Notes: a model not told the origin generated them from the letters alone. Counted from the first letter of the stretch, positions 17,520-27,005 are shown. The stretch: DNA of 64,000 bases from Winogradskyella ursingii (GCF_013403975.1 NZ_JABFDH010000004.1:372001-436000); one strand, 5' to 3'. Translations and numbers: made by a program.

Positions 17520-19328
17520 CTAAAAGCAGTACTTATTTTCTGCTTTAACCTTTTCAGCAATCTCAATACGTAAATCAACAATATCTGGATAGTTCTGATA
17601 TTTTGTAAAACGTTTAAGACCCATTAACATCATGCGTTGTTCGTCACCTTCTGCAAAAGAAATAATACTTTCTTTTCCTTTTTCTTCAACAATATCAACG
17701 GCATGATACAAATATAATTTTGACATTGCTATTTGAGCCGATTGAGCTTCTTCTCCAAAACGCTTAGCGTTCTTTTCTGTTCTTAAAATTGCGGATTCTG
17801 CCATATAGATTTCAATCAGAATATCAGCAGCAGCAATCAAAAGTTGTTGGTGTTTTTCCAAGTCTTGACCATATTTTTGAACTGCTCCGCCAGCAACCAT
17901 TAAAAATGTTTTTTTAAGTTTTTTAATCATGTCCTTTTCTTCAGCAAATAACTCAGAATAATCAGGTGTTTCAAACGACGGTATTCCCATTAATTCTTCT
18001 TGTACTGCTTGTGCAGGACCCAATAAATCTACATGACCTTTCATCGCTTTTTTAACCAGCATTCCAACGGAAAGCATTCTGTTAATTTCGTTTGTGCCTT
18101 CGTATATGCGTGCAATTCGGGCATCTCGCCAAGCTGCTTCCATTGGTGTTTCTTCTGAGAATCCCATACCGCCAAAAATTTGGATTCCTTCATCTGCACA
18201 ATTCTGAACATCTTCGGAAACTGCTACTTTTAAGATTGAACATTCAATTGCATATTCTTCAACACCTTTCAATTCTGCTTCTTGATGAGAATTTCCGGCA
18301 GCTTCGCGCATTGCAATGCGATCTTCAATATTTTTTGAAGCTCTATAAGTTGCAGATTCGCCAGCATAAGCACTTGCTGCCATTTCGGCTAGCTTGGTCT
18401 TAATGGCACCAAAATCTGCAATCGGTGTTTTAAATTGTTTACGCTCGTTGGCATATTGAACGGCAGTTGTCAAAATTCTACGCTGAGAATCTAAACAAGC
18501 AGCAGCTAACTTGATACGGCCAACATTTAAAGCATTCATGGCTATTTTAAAACCTTCCCCACGACCGGCTAACATATTTTCTACTGGTACTTCTGTATCA
18601 TTAAAGAAAACCTGACGGGTAGAACTTGCTCTAATTCCTAATTTATGCTCTTCTTCACCAAGCGTTATACCGTTTGGATTTTCGGCATCATACTCAACAA
18701 TGAACCCAGTGATGTTTTTATCGTCTTCAATACGTGCAAAAACAATCATCAAACTACAGAAACCTGCATTTGAGATCCACATTTTTTGACCGTTGATTTT
18801 ATATGTTTTTCCATCTGAAGATAATTCCGCGATTGTTTTTCCGGAATTTGCATCAGAACCTGCACCTGGTTCGGTTAAGCAGTAGGCTCCAAACCATTCT
18901 CCTGTTGCCAATTTAGGAACATATTTTTTCTTTTGCTCTTCGGTTCCGTATAAAGTAATTGGCATAGTACCAATACCTGTATGAGCACCAAAGGCTGTAC
19001 TAAATGACCCAGTTCCTGAAGAAATATAATCACAGGTTAATACTGTTGATACGAAGCCCATACCGAGACCATCATAAGCTTCTGGTACGGCTACACCCAA
19101 AAATCCCATTTCTCCGGCTTTGCGCATCACTTCTTCTGTTAAGGCAAAATCCCGAGCTTCGAAACGTGGTTTGTGTGCAATGATTTCACGTTCGTTGAAT
19201 TCCATTACGGACTCTTTCATCATTTGTTGCTCTTCTGAAAAATCTTCAGGAGTAAAAACGTCCTCACAATTTGTTTCTTTTACTAAGAATTGACCTCCAC
19301 GTAGGATGTCTTTTTCAACTGTTTCCAT
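17520..19328 (-). CDS. fadE: Acyl-CoA dehydrogenase, FadE-type (long form)
   Basis: The 602-residue flavoprotein is longer than the usual 380-residue acyl-CoA dehydrogenase because of an extra C-terminal helical domain, as in Bacillus subtilis FadE (about 594 residues). The N-terminal domain contains GFLGVAVPEAYDGLGM, and the middle domain has YCLTEPGAGSDANS (the FAD-binding signature). The C-terminal domain has the catalytic-base region RIARIYEGTNEINR. It performs the first oxidation of beta-oxidation in the cytosol. It is the last gene of marR-fadN-fadA-fadE, 27 nt after fadA, followed by a terminator. The symbol is used in the Bacillus sense. Confidence 0.92.
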   Translation of the reverse strand: METVEKDILRGGQFLVKETNCEDVFTPEDFSEEQQMMKESVMEFNEREIIAHKPRFEARDFALTEEVMRKAGEMGFLGVAVPEAYDGLGMGFVSTVLTCDYISSGTGSFSTAFGAHTGIGTMPITLYGTEEQKKKYVPKLATGEWFGAYCLTEPGAGSDANSGKTIAELSSDGKTYKINGQKMWISNAGFCSLMIVFARIEDDKNITGFIVEYDAENPNGITLGEEEHKLGIRASSTRQVFFNDTEVPVENMLAGRGEGFKIAMNALNVGRIKLAAACLDSQRRILTTAVQYANERKQFKTPIADFGAIKTKLAEMAASAYAGESATYRASKNIEDRIAMREAAGNSHQEAELKGVEEYAIECSILKVAVSEDVQNCADEGIQIFGGMGFSEETPMEAAWRDARIARIYEGTNEINRMLSVGMLVKKAMKGHVDLLGPAQAVQEELMGIPSFETPDYSELFAEEKDMIKKLKKTFLMVAGGAVQKYGQDLEKHQQLLIAAADILIEIYMAESAILRTEKNAKRFGEEAQSAQIAMSKLYLYHAVDIVEEKGKESIISFAEGDEQRMMLMGLKRFTKYQNYPDIVDLRIEIAEKVKAENKYCF

Positions 19329-19355
19329 TTATATAATTGTATTAAGTTCTTTTAT

Positions 19356-20546
19356 TTAATTTAAAAATTCAAATATTCCACAAGCACCCTGACCTGTACC
19401 AACACACATGGTTACTGCACCATATTTTCCTTTCATGTCCTGCTTACGCATTTCATCAAAAAGTTGTACGGATAGTTTTGTACCTGTACAGCCTAGGGGA
19501 TGGCCTAAAGCTATTGCTCCTCCATTTACATTAATAATATCTGGATTAAGATCTAACTCTCTAATTACTGCAATTGACTGTGAAGCAAAAGCTTCGTTTA
19601 GTTCAATAAGCGCTAAATCATCTTGTTTTAAACCTGCTTGTTTTAATGCTTTCGGAATGGCTTTTACTGGTCCAATACCCATAATACGAGGCTCAACACC
19701 TGCCGCAGCATAGTTTACCAATCTTGCGATAGGCTCCAGATTTAATTCTTTTACCATTTCTTCGCTCATAATCATAACAAATGCAGCTCCATCACTCATT
19801 TGTGAAGAGTTACCTGCAGTTACACTTCCTTTAGCAGCAAATACGGGACGTAATTTTGCTAAAGCCTCTAAACTTGTTCCTGCTCTTGGTCCTTCGTCTT
19901 TACTTACAGTATAAGATTTTGTTGCTTTTTTTCCATTGGAATCAACAAACGTTTCGTTAACTTCTATTGGAACAATTTGGTCTTGAAAACGATTTTCGGC
20001 TTGCGCCTTTAAAGCCTTCATGTGTGAATTGTAAGCGAATTCATCCTGGTCTTCTCGAGACACATTGAATTGATTGGCAACCGCTTCTGCAGTGTTGCCC
20101 ATTCCCCAATAATAATTTTCGTGACCCGCTTTTACGGTTTCGTAATTGAGTTCTGGTTTAAAACCTGTCATAGGTACACTACTCATACTTTCTGCTCCAC
20201 CTGCGATTATACAATCTGCCATTCCTGCTTGAATTTTTGCCGCAGCAATTCCGATTGTTTCAATACCAGAGGCACAAAAACGGTTTACGGTTACACCAGG
20301 AACATCAACACTATTTAAACCAATTAATGATATAAATCGTGCCATGTTTAATCCTTGAGAGCCTTCTGGCATGGCGTTACCAACGATAACATCGTCGATA
20401 CGTTTTTTGTCTAAATTTGGCAGTTCCTTCATCATATGCTGAATGGTTTCTGCTGCTAATTCATCTGTTCTTTTAAAACGAAACACGCCTTTAGGTGCTT
20501 TACCAACTGCGGTTCTGTATGCTTTTACTATATATGCTGTTTTCAT
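19356..20546 (-). CDS. fadA: Acetyl-CoA C-acyltransferase (3-ketoacyl-CoA thiolase)
   Basis: This 396-residue thiolase has the nucleophile Cys in NRFCASGIE (about residue 90), the NEAFASQ motif, GGAIALGHPLGCTG with the conserved His, and the second catalytic Cys in VTMCVGTGQGACG. Length and motifs are normal for the family. It cleaves 3-ketoacyl-CoA to acetyl-CoA and a shortened acyl-CoA. Its position between the FadN-type multifunctional protein and FadE makes degradation rather than acetoacetyl-CoA synthesis the likely role. The 84-nt gap upstream contains a low-complexity TTAGTAATTAG-like stretch. Confidence 0.93.
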   Translation of the reverse strand: MKTAYIVKAYRTAVGKAPKGVFRFKRTDELAAETIQHMMKELPNLDKKRIDDVIVGNAMPEGSQGLNMARFISLIGLNSVDVPGVTVNRFCASGIETIGIAAAKIQAGMADCIIAGGAESMSSVPMTGFKPELNYETVKAGHENYYWGMGNTAEAVANQFNVSREDQDEFAYNSHMKALKAQAENRFQDQIVPIEVNETFVDSNGKKATKSYTVSKDEGPRAGTSLEALAKLRPVFAAKGSVTAGNSSQMSDGAAFVMIMSEEMVKELNLEPIARLVNYAAAGVEPRIMGIGPVKAIPKALKQAGLKQDDLALIELNEAFASQSIAVIRELDLNPDIINVNGGAIALGHPLGCTGTKLSVQLFDEMRKQDMKGKYGAVTMCVGTGQGACGIFEFLN

Positions 20547-20630
20547 TTTATTCTTTGTATTTAGTTGTTAGTAATTAGTAGTTAGTGAGCTACTTGCCCT
20601 TGATTACTAATTCCTTATTACTTTTCGCAA

Positions 20631-23039
20631 CTAGTTGCGAAGTGGTTTCCCTTTAGTTAACATATGTTGGATTCTTTCCAATGTTTTTCTTTCTGTACAA
20701 AGAGACAAGAAAGCTTCACGCTCTAAGTCCAATAGATATTGCTCGCTAACTTCGGTCGGTTCAGATAAATCTCCACCTGCCATGACATATGCCAATTTAT
20801 TAGCGATTTTTTTATCGTGTTCACTAATGTAGTTGCTGTCTTCCATAGAATCCGTACCAACTAAGAACATACCCAACGCTTGTTTACCAAGAACTTTGAT
20901 ATCGGTTCGTTTTACAGGTTGTGTATAACCCATATCCGACATTAACATGGCATGTTGTTTAGCGACTGCGATTTGTCTGTCTTTGTTAACCACCACAATA
21001 TCTTTTCCTTTTTGAAGAAGTCCCAAATCGTAAGCTTCGTAAGCTGAAGTTGCCACTTTTGCCATCCCTATAGTTAGAAAATACTCTTGAAGCGTATTTA
21101 GCTCAACATCTCCTTTTCTAAAAGTGTCTTGTGCTCTTAAGGCCATTTCCTTAGAGCCTCCGCCACCAGGAATTACACCAACTCCAAATTCTACGAGTCC
21201 TATGTAAGTTTCTGCTGCTGCAACTACTTTATCTGCATGCATTGATAATTCACAACCACCACCAAGTGACATTCCATGAGGTGCTGCTATTGTTGGGATA
21301 GAAGAATATCGCATACGCATCATACTATCCTGAAAATACTTAATGGCAGCATTTAGCTCATCATATTCTTGCTCGGCAGCCATCATAAAAATCATCCCGA
21401 TATTGGCACCAACGGAAAAATTTGCTGCTTGATTACCAACAACCAATCCAGCGAAATCTTTTTCAGCGATATCAATAGCTTTATTGAGTCCTGAAAGAAC
21501 ATCACTACCAATGGTGTTCATTTTCGATTGGAATTCTACGTTTAAAATACCATCTCCCAAATCTTCGACTACAACTCCAGAATTTTTAAAGACTTCTGAG
21601 GTTTTTCTAATATTATCTAAAATGATAAAGCTATCCTGTCCAGGGATTTTTTGATGTTCTTTAGAAGGAATGTCATAAGCGTAAGTTGCTCCATCTTTAA
21701 CTGTGTAAAATGATTTGGTTCCAGACTCTAACATTTCTTTAACCCATGCATTAGGTTCTAAACCTTCTGCTTTCATCATTTCGATACCTTTTTCAACACC
21801 GATAGCATCCCAAATCTGAAATGGACCATGTTCCCATCCAAATCCAGCTTTCATAGCATCGTCAATCTTGTATAAATCATCCGTGATTTCTGGAATACGG
21901 TTTGAAACGTATGCAAACAAAGCAGAAAAACTCTTTCTGTAAAACTCACCTGCCTTATCCTTTCCTTTTACAAGGATTTTGAAACGATCAGCAACCTTAT
22001 CAACGGTCTTGGTCAATTCTAGAGTGGCAAATTTTGCTTTTTGAGCAGAGCGATATTCCAAAGTATTTAAATCGAGAGAGAGTATCTCAGAAGAGCCATC
22101 GTCTTTTCGAACCTTCTTATAAAAACCTTGTCCTGTTTTGCTACCCAACCATTTGTTTTCCATCATAGTGTTGATGAAGTCAGGAAGCACAAACAGTTCA
22201 TTACGTTCATCTTGTGGACAGTTTTCTTTTATACCATTTGCCACGTGGACTAATGTGTCTAAACCAACCACATCAACGGTTCTGAACGTTGCAGATTTTG
22301 GTCTACCTATTACTGGTCCAGATAATTTATCGACTTCCTCAATGGTTAGATCTAAATCCTTTACAGTGTGAAATAAACTCATTATTGAGAATATTCCAAT
22401 TCGGTTACCTATAAAAGCTGGTGTATCCTTGGCAATAACCGAAGTTTTACCTAAGAATTTTTCACCATATTCATTTAAGAAATCCAATACCTCTTGGTCT
22501 GTCTTTGGGCCAGGAATAATTTCGAATAACTTTAAATAGCGAGCTGGATTAAAAAAGTGGGTTCCACAGAAATGCTTCTGAAAATCTTCACTACGACCCT
22601 CATTCATAAATTTAATTGGAATCCCAGATGTGTTTGATGTAATCAACGTACCTGGTTTTCTATGTTTTTCAAGTTTTTCGAAGACTTGTTTTTTAATATC
22701 AAGTCGTTCAACAACTACTTCCATAATCCAATCGACATCCTTAACTTTTGCAATATCATCTTCTAAATTACCAGTTGTGATTCTATTGGCAAATGATGGA
22801 TGATAGAGTGGAGCAGGTTTCGATTTTATCGACGCTGCAAGGGCTTCATTAACCAAGCGGTTTCTTACTGCCTCATCTTCTAAAGTTAGACCTCTTGATT
22901 TTTCTTTCTCGTTTAACTCTCTTGGCACGATGTCCAAAAGCAAAACATCTACACCAATATTGGCGAAATGACAAGCGATACCACTTCCCATAATTCCTGA
23001 TCCTATAATGGCTATTTTTTTTATTCTACGTTTACTCAT
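20631..23039 (-). CDS. fadN: 3-hydroxyacyl-CoA dehydrogenase/enoyl-CoA hydratase, FadN-type
   Basis: The 802-residue protein has the dehydrogenase first: NAD-binding GSGIMGSGIACHFANIG at 13-29, FNPARYLKLFEIIPG, then a C-terminal 3HCDH domain. The enoyl-CoA hydratase/isomerase domain follows (about 490-690), with its oxyanion-hole stretch ANFSVGANIG and active-site regions GGGCELSMH and FGVGVIPGGGGSKE. This domain order is the reverse of proteobacterial FadB and equals Bacillus FadN (about 789 residues). It carries out the hydration and second oxidation steps of beta-oxidation. The ATG begins one base after the marR stop, so the two are co-transcribed and probably co-translated. Confidence 0.93.
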   Translation of the reverse strand: MSKRRIKKIAIIGSGIMGSGIACHFANIGVDVLLLDIVPRELNEKEKSRGLTLEDEAVRNRLVNEALAASIKSKPAPLYHPSFANRITTGNLEDDIAKVKDVDWIMEVVVERLDIKKQVFEKLEKHRKPGTLITSNTSGIPIKFMNEGRSEDFQKHFCGTHFFNPARYLKLFEIIPGPKTDQEVLDFLNEYGEKFLGKTSVIAKDTPAFIGNRIGIFSIMSLFHTVKDLDLTIEEVDKLSGPVIGRPKSATFRTVDVVGLDTLVHVANGIKENCPQDERNELFVLPDFINTMMENKWLGSKTGQGFYKKVRKDDGSSEILSLDLNTLEYRSAQKAKFATLELTKTVDKVADRFKILVKGKDKAGEFYRKSFSALFAYVSNRIPEITDDLYKIDDAMKAGFGWEHGPFQIWDAIGVEKGIEMMKAEGLEPNAWVKEMLESGTKSFYTVKDGATYAYDIPSKEHQKIPGQDSFIILDNIRKTSEVFKNSGVVVEDLGDGILNVEFQSKMNTIGSDVLSGLNKAIDIAEKDFAGLVVGNQAANFSVGANIGMIFMMAAEQEYDELNAAIKYFQDSMMRMRYSSIPTIAAPHGMSLGGGCELSMHADKVVAAAETYIGLVEFGVGVIPGGGGSKEMALRAQDTFRKGDVELNTLQEYFLTIGMAKVATSAYEAYDLGLLQKGKDIVVVNKDRQIAVAKQHAMLMSDMGYTQPVKRTDIKVLGKQALGMFLVGTDSMEDSNYISEHDKKIANKLAYVMAGGDLSEPTEVSEQYLLDLEREAFLSLCTERKTLERIQHMLTKGKPLRN

Positions 23040-23040
23040 C

Positions 23041-23496
23041 TTATTTTAAACTATGTTCTTTTTGGTTGTATATCTGTTTGTTTGAAATCATATTGTTGAT
23101 GACTTCTGTTACTTTGTAAAAATTATTTAATTCCTCACTTGAAACATTTCTTTTAATGGTTTCGTTGAAAGTGAGCACTTTTTCTCTTGAGTAGGCTCTT
23201 TTTTCCCTTCCAAATTCAGTTAGAAAAATTAAAACGCCACGACCATCTTCAGGATTTGGCTTTCGCTCAATTAGTCCTTTCTCTTCCATAGTTTTAAGAG
23301 TACGAGAAAGGCTTGTAGCTTCCATGCCCATTTTTGGACCTAGCGATGTCGACGGAGTACCATTTTCTGGGTCAATACTTAATAAAGCAAAACCAGTGGC
23401 CATGGTTGTACCAAATTGTGCGGCTTCTTCATTATACATTTTATTTACGGCTAACCAAGTGGTCCTAAGCACGTAATCAATAGTTTTGTCTTTCAT
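23041..23496 (-). CDS. MarR-family regulator of the fad operon
   Basis: The 151-residue protein is a winged-helix regulator. The recognition region is EATSLSRTLKTMEEKGLIERKPNPEDGRGVLIFLTEFG (residues about 78-115, quoted here as two adjoining parts: EATSLSRTLKTMEEKG and LIERKPNPEDGRG), where DGRG is the MarR wing signature. Helices at both ends would form the dimer. It heads the beta-oxidation operon, and a perfect palindrome covers the promoter 34 nt upstream of its start. It is therefore very likely an autoregulated repressor. An acyl-CoA or fatty acid inducer is inferred from the operon content. Confidence 0.9.
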   Translation of the reverse strand: MKDKTIDYVLRTTWLAVNKMYNEEAAQFGTTMATGFALLSIDPENGTPSTSLGPKMGMEATSLSRTLKTMEEKGLIERKPNPEDGRGVLIFLTEFGREKRAYSREKVLTFNETIKRNVSSEELNNFYKVTEVINNMISNKQIYNQKEHSLK

Positions 23497-23515
23497 TATT
23501 CCTAAAATAGTGTTT

Positions 23516-23523
23516 CAAATATA
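23516..23523 (-). promoter_or_regulatory. -7 element of the marR-fadNAE promoter
   Basis: On the minus strand this reads TATATTTG, a perfect TAnnTTTG box. It lies 20 nt upstream of the marR start and directly beside the 24-bp palindrome, which occupies the spacer and -33 side. Confidence 0.65.
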
Positions 23524-23529
23524 CTAAAA

Positions 23530-23553
23530 AAATACTATGCATGCATAGTATTT
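23530..23553. promoter_or_regulatory. Perfect 24-bp palindrome, probable MarR operator
   Basis: Both arms are fully complementary with no mismatches. The core is TATGCATGCATA, flanked by ATAC/GTAT and A/T. The site begins 34 nt upstream of marR and lies between the -7 box and the expected -33 region, where a bound dimer would block RNA polymerase. MarR proteins typically bind palindromes of this size. No second copy was seen in the promoters of the nearby acyl-CoA ligase or the FadL-like gene. Confidence 0.8.
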
Positions 23554-23604
23554 AGCAAAATTTTATGTGTTGACTAAATTAGGATGTGGAGGAACTATAT
23601 AGTT

Positions 23605-24636
23605 TTATAAGGGAAAATTTATAGCTTCTTTTCTAGATTTAACGCTAAGTTTGGAATATATGTTACTGACGTGCGATTTTACCGTACTAACACCAATATT
23701 TAATTCTTCTGAAATTTCTTTATTGGATTTCCCTGCTTTTAATAATCTATAAACTTTGCGTTCTTGAATACTTAGTGTTTTAATTGGATTATTTTTTTCT
23801 CTTTTCTTTCTGTTTAATAACGTATTTAATAAAAAGCCTAATCCAAAGGCAATAAAACTGATTAAGACAATATAGCTGTTCTTACCAGATAAGGTCTTAC
23901 GAGCTGGTACCTTGTTTTTGAAATTTTGAAAATAAACTGAATTCACATTTTGCTGTTTATCCAAAAAATCTTGATAAAATTGAGTATTATTTTTTATGTC
24001 TTGTTCAAATTTACTTTTGTGCAATGCGTAAAGTGATACCAAAGGGTAGGAGCACGTATCTGCAATTTGCCTAAGTTGTTCGTTGAAGGCATTGCTAACA
24101 AAGTCACTTTTAATTTTAGTTGAATTGAAATTGGTGCTATCAATCAACCTAACAATGTCGTCTATTTCACTTAAGATTTTGTTTTTTTCATCCCTTATAA
24201 AAGTCACATTATTAAAAATTTTGCTATCGTTTAAAATTTTAATTTCAGATGATTTGTTTGCAATTAAGAAAAAATGATTTTCATCCTTACCACCAATGAT
24301 TATTGATGCTTCTGAAGAACCTTTCTTAGATACATGAATACGATATAAGTTGTTCTCTATTGGTAAAAAATCAGTTCTAAATTTGAAAAAGCCTAAACTA
24401 TCAACCTTAGACTCAGCTATAATCATACTTCTGGACATGGTGTACATTTTGCTGAAATCAGAAATATGGGATAGATAGAGTTTCTTGTTCCAGATGGAAT
24501 CTAACTTTATATGCCCTTCAATTTGTGTATTATTATTACTGGTTTGTCCATGTGTATAAATATTAAAATAAATAAGTATAATTAATAGAAAATAACGTTT
24601 CACATTTATTGAAAAGAATAGGTTGGTTTGTTTCAA
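23605..24636 (-). CDS. Membrane-anchored LuxR-type one-component regulator with periplasmic domain
   Basis: The protein has 343 residues from TTG at 24636, or 332 from GTG at 24603, which gives a neater signal sequence (KRYFLLIILIYFNIY). The N-terminal 240 residues look periplasmic and resemble the DUF4369-type beta domain seen before thioredoxin-like modules (IEGHIKLDSIWNKKLYLSHI; LIANKSSEIKIL), followed by a helical region. One transmembrane segment (YIVLISFIAFGLGFLLNTLL, about 260-280) leads to a cytosolic LuxR helix-turn-helix (SIQERKVYRLLKAGKSNKEI, then STVKSHVSNIYSKL). Signal sensing outside and DNA binding inside, in one chain, is inferred. The small secreted protein encoded just upstream may be its partner. 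Confidence 0.8.
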   Translation of the reverse strand: MKQTNLFFSINVKRYFLLIILIYFNIYTHGQTSNNNTQIEGHIKLDSIWNKKLYLSHISDFSKMYTMSRSMIIAESKVDSLGFFKFRTDFLPIENNLYRIHVSKKGSSEASIIIGGKDENHFFLIANKSSEIKILNDSKIFNNVTFIRDEKNKILSEIDDIVRLIDSTNFNSTKIKSDFVSNAFNEQLRQIADTCSYPLVSLYALHKSKFEQDIKNNTQFYQDFLDKQQNVNSVYFQNFKNKVPARKTLSGKNSYIVLISFIAFGLGFLLNTLLNRKKREKNNPIKTLSIQERKVYRLLKAGKSNKEISEELNIGVSTVKSHVSNIYSKLSVKSRKEAINFPL

Positions 24637-24677
24637 TTTAGTTAATTTTTTTTTCTGATTTAATTAACCTTAATCGA

Positions 24678-25115
24678 TTATTGCAGTTGATATGAAATTA
24701 TTTGGATTCTGCCAGTTGCTTTTTTTGGAATAAATTTTACCACCCATTTGCCTAATTCTGGCTCATAAACTGCTTTTTTAATTTCTCCTGATACACCGTC
24801 GGCTATAGCACTGAATAATGATACTTCACCATCTGAATCTGATTGAGACTCTATACTCTCAACTGCAAATTCACCTTGTTTATGACCAGATGGGTCATAA
24901 ATCTCCACAGTTACATTACCCTCCTTTACCTTACATAAAATCTCAAACGTTAGATTAGAAGTTTTTTCCTTAATATTTATAGTGATTTCTTGTGTCTTAG
25001 ATGAATCTTTAAATCCTAGATTACGTGAAGTTTTAAATTCTGTTGACTGGGCAAGCGTGCTTAGTGAAAAAGTCAGTGTTAAAATCAATGACATGATAAA
25101 TTTGAATAGTTTCAT
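24678..25115 (-). CDS. Small secreted protein of unknown function
   Basis: The 145-residue protein has a clear signal peptide (MKLFKFIMSLILTLTFSLST, cleavage near LAQ at 21-23). The mature part is beta-rich with an EIYDPSGHKQGEF stretch and ends in GRIQIISYQLQ, resembling a small beta-sandwich. I do not recognise a family. Its stop is 41 nt upstream of the membrane LuxR regulator on the same strand, so the two may be co-transcribed. Confidence 0.65.
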   Translation of the reverse strand: MKLFKFIMSLILTLTFSLSTLAQSTEFKTSRNLGFKDSSKTQEITINIKEKTSNLTFEILCKVKEGNVTVEIYDPSGHKQGEFAVESIESQSDSDGEVSLFSAIADGVSGEIKKAVYEPELGKWVVKFIPKKATGRIQIISYQLQ

Positions 25116-25232
25116 AATGATACATTTTAAAAATTATATTACAAAGCTACATAGAGCCAGTTAAGATTTAATAAGAAATCAGTATGAAAAAGGATCGAAT
25201 AAAGGCTTAAAAACGTGCTAAACCTTTGTTTA

Positions 25233-27005
25233 TTAAGATCGATAGATCTTTTCGTAAAGATCATTGTATTTATCACGTATAATATTTCGCTTCATCTTCA
25301 TCGTAGGAGTGAGGTGACCTTCGTCAATGGACCAAACTTCTGGAGTCAGCTCAAAACGCTTAATTTGTTCCCATTTGCCAAAGTGAGAGTTGCATTTATC
25401 TACATCACTCTGTATCTGCTTTATCACCAATTCTGACGAGGCGATGGCTTCATGAGTCTTGTCTATCGACTTACCCTCTTTTGAGATCCAATCTTCAATG
25501 TATTCAAAATTTGGTTGAATTAGTGCTGCTGGCATTTTTTCGCCTTCTCCAATTACCATTATCTGTTCTATAAAAAGAGATTGTTTTAGTTCGTTTTCTA
25601 ATAATGTAGGAATTACATACTTTCCACCAGAGGTTTTAAACATTTCTTTTTTACGACCAGTGATTTTTAAAAATCCTTCATTATCTATCTCTCCTTTGTC
25701 TCCAGTGTGAAAATACTCGCCTGTCATAACTTGAGCTGTCTTTTCAGGATCTTTATAGTAGCCTAGCATAACGTTGGGCCCTTTTATTAATAGCTCGCCA
25801 TCGTCAGCAATTTTCACTTCAACATTGTCAATAGGTTTGCCAACTGTTCCTATTTTAAATAATTTACCTTCATATTTTTCTACGGAAACTACAGGCGAGG
25901 TTTCAGTAAGCCCGTAACCTTGCATGACTCTCATCCCTGCCGCGCCGAAAATTCGAGATAATCGAGGCTGTAATGCGGCACTACCAGAAACCATTGTGGT
26001 AAGTTCTCCACCAAGTGCATCTCGCCATTTATTAAATATAAGTTTGTTGGCTATTTTTAGTTTAAACTCATACCATGGACCGTTTTCCTTGTAAGGTTTC
26101 CATTTTTCCCCAAGTGCAACCGCCCAAAAGAACAATGATTTTTTTATTCCAGTAAGATCAGAACCTTTGGCCATTATTTTGTCATAGACCTTCTCCAATA
26201 ATCGTGGTACAACGCTCATAAGATTAGGTTTAATCTCTTTTGCATTGTCACCAATCTTATCTATACCTTCAGCAAAATAGATCGATGTTCCGGCATATTG
26301 GTATATATATATGAGTACACGCTCAAAAATATGGCAAATCGGTAAAAAGCTTAAAATTTTAGTGTCCTGCCCCATATCAGGCAGTCTTTTTGATGCATCC
26401 AAAGCATTGCTGGTAATATTCCAATGAGACAACATAACACCTTTGGGTTTGCCTGTGGTGCCGGATGTATAAATTATAGTCGCTAAATCCTCAGGTTTTA
26501 CGGCTGCTTTTCGGTCTTCAACTTCATTTTGATTGCTGGAGTCCTCGCCGAGCTCAAATAATTCAGAATAATGCTTACAACCTTCAATTTGATTGAAGGA
26601 ATAAACTTCTTTAATTTTTGTTTTACTCTGTATTTTTCGAACTTTTTCAAGCACTTCGGTATCAGATACAAAACAGTAGATCGCCTCACTATGATTAAGA
26701 ACGTATTCATAATCATCTGCAGAAATTGTTGGATATATAGGTATATTTTGAGCACCCAATTGCAAAATACCTATGTCCATGATATTCCATTCAGTTCTAT
26801 TGGTTGATGAGATAACAGCAATCTTATCGTTTTTCTTAATTCCTAAACGTAAGAGTGCTCTACTAACAGCATTTGATTTATCTAAATATTCTTTAGTGGA
26901 CATTGGTGTCCATTTACCATTGTATTTAGTTACTAATGCAGCATCGTTTGGCTGATTCTCTAATTGATAATAAGGGAAATCAAAAAGGCGAGTAATCTCT
27001 ATCAT
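25233..27005 (-). CDS. Long-chain fatty acid-CoA ligase (AMP-forming)
   Basis: The 590-residue adenylate-forming enzyme has the P-loop-like IIYTSGTTGKPKGVMLSH, the A5 motif GYGLTETSPV, and the adenylation stretch GEYFHTGDKGEIDNEGFLKITGRKKE (cited here by its parts YFHTGDKGEID and ITGRKKE). It matches the Bacteroidota FadD-like group that begins EITRLFDFPYYQ. It activates fatty acids in the cytosol for beta-oxidation or lipid synthesis. It is not in the fad operon and its promoter lacks the MarR-type palindrome, so its regulation is probably separate. Confidence 0.93.
   Translation of the reverse strand: MIEITRLFDFPYYQLENQPNDAALVTKYNGKWTPMSTKEYLDKSNAVSRALLRLGIKKNDKIAVISSTNRTEWNIMDIGILQLGAQNIPIYPTISADDYEYVLNHSEAIYCFVSDTEVLEKVRKIQSKTKIKEVYSFNQIEGCKHYSELFELGEDSSNQNEVEDRKAAVKPEDLATIIYTSGTTGKPKGVMLSHWNITSNALDASKRLPDMGQDTKILSFLPICHIFERVLIYIYQYAGTSIYFAEGIDKIGDNAKEIKPNLMSVVPRLLEKVYDKIMAKGSDLTGIKKSLFFWAVALGEKWKPYKENGPWYEFKLKIANKLIFNKWRDALGGELTTMVSGSAALQPRLSRIFGAAGMRVMQGYGLTETSPVVSVEKYEGKLFKIGTVGKPIDNVEVKIADDGELLIKGPNVMLGYYKDPEKTAQVMTGEYFHTGDKGEIDNEGFLKITGRKKEMFKTSGGKYVIPTLLENELKQSLFIEQIMVIGEGEKMPAALIQPNFEYIEDWISKEGKSIDKTHEAIASSELVIKQIQSDVDKCNSHFGKWEQIKRFELTPEVWSIDEGHLTPTMKMKRNIIRDKYNDLYEKIYRS

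Noticed and set aside
20549..20630. TTAGTAATTAG-like repeats between fadN and fadA as a regulatory site
   Set aside because: This looks like low-complexity slippage; no defined palindrome or promoter box is present.
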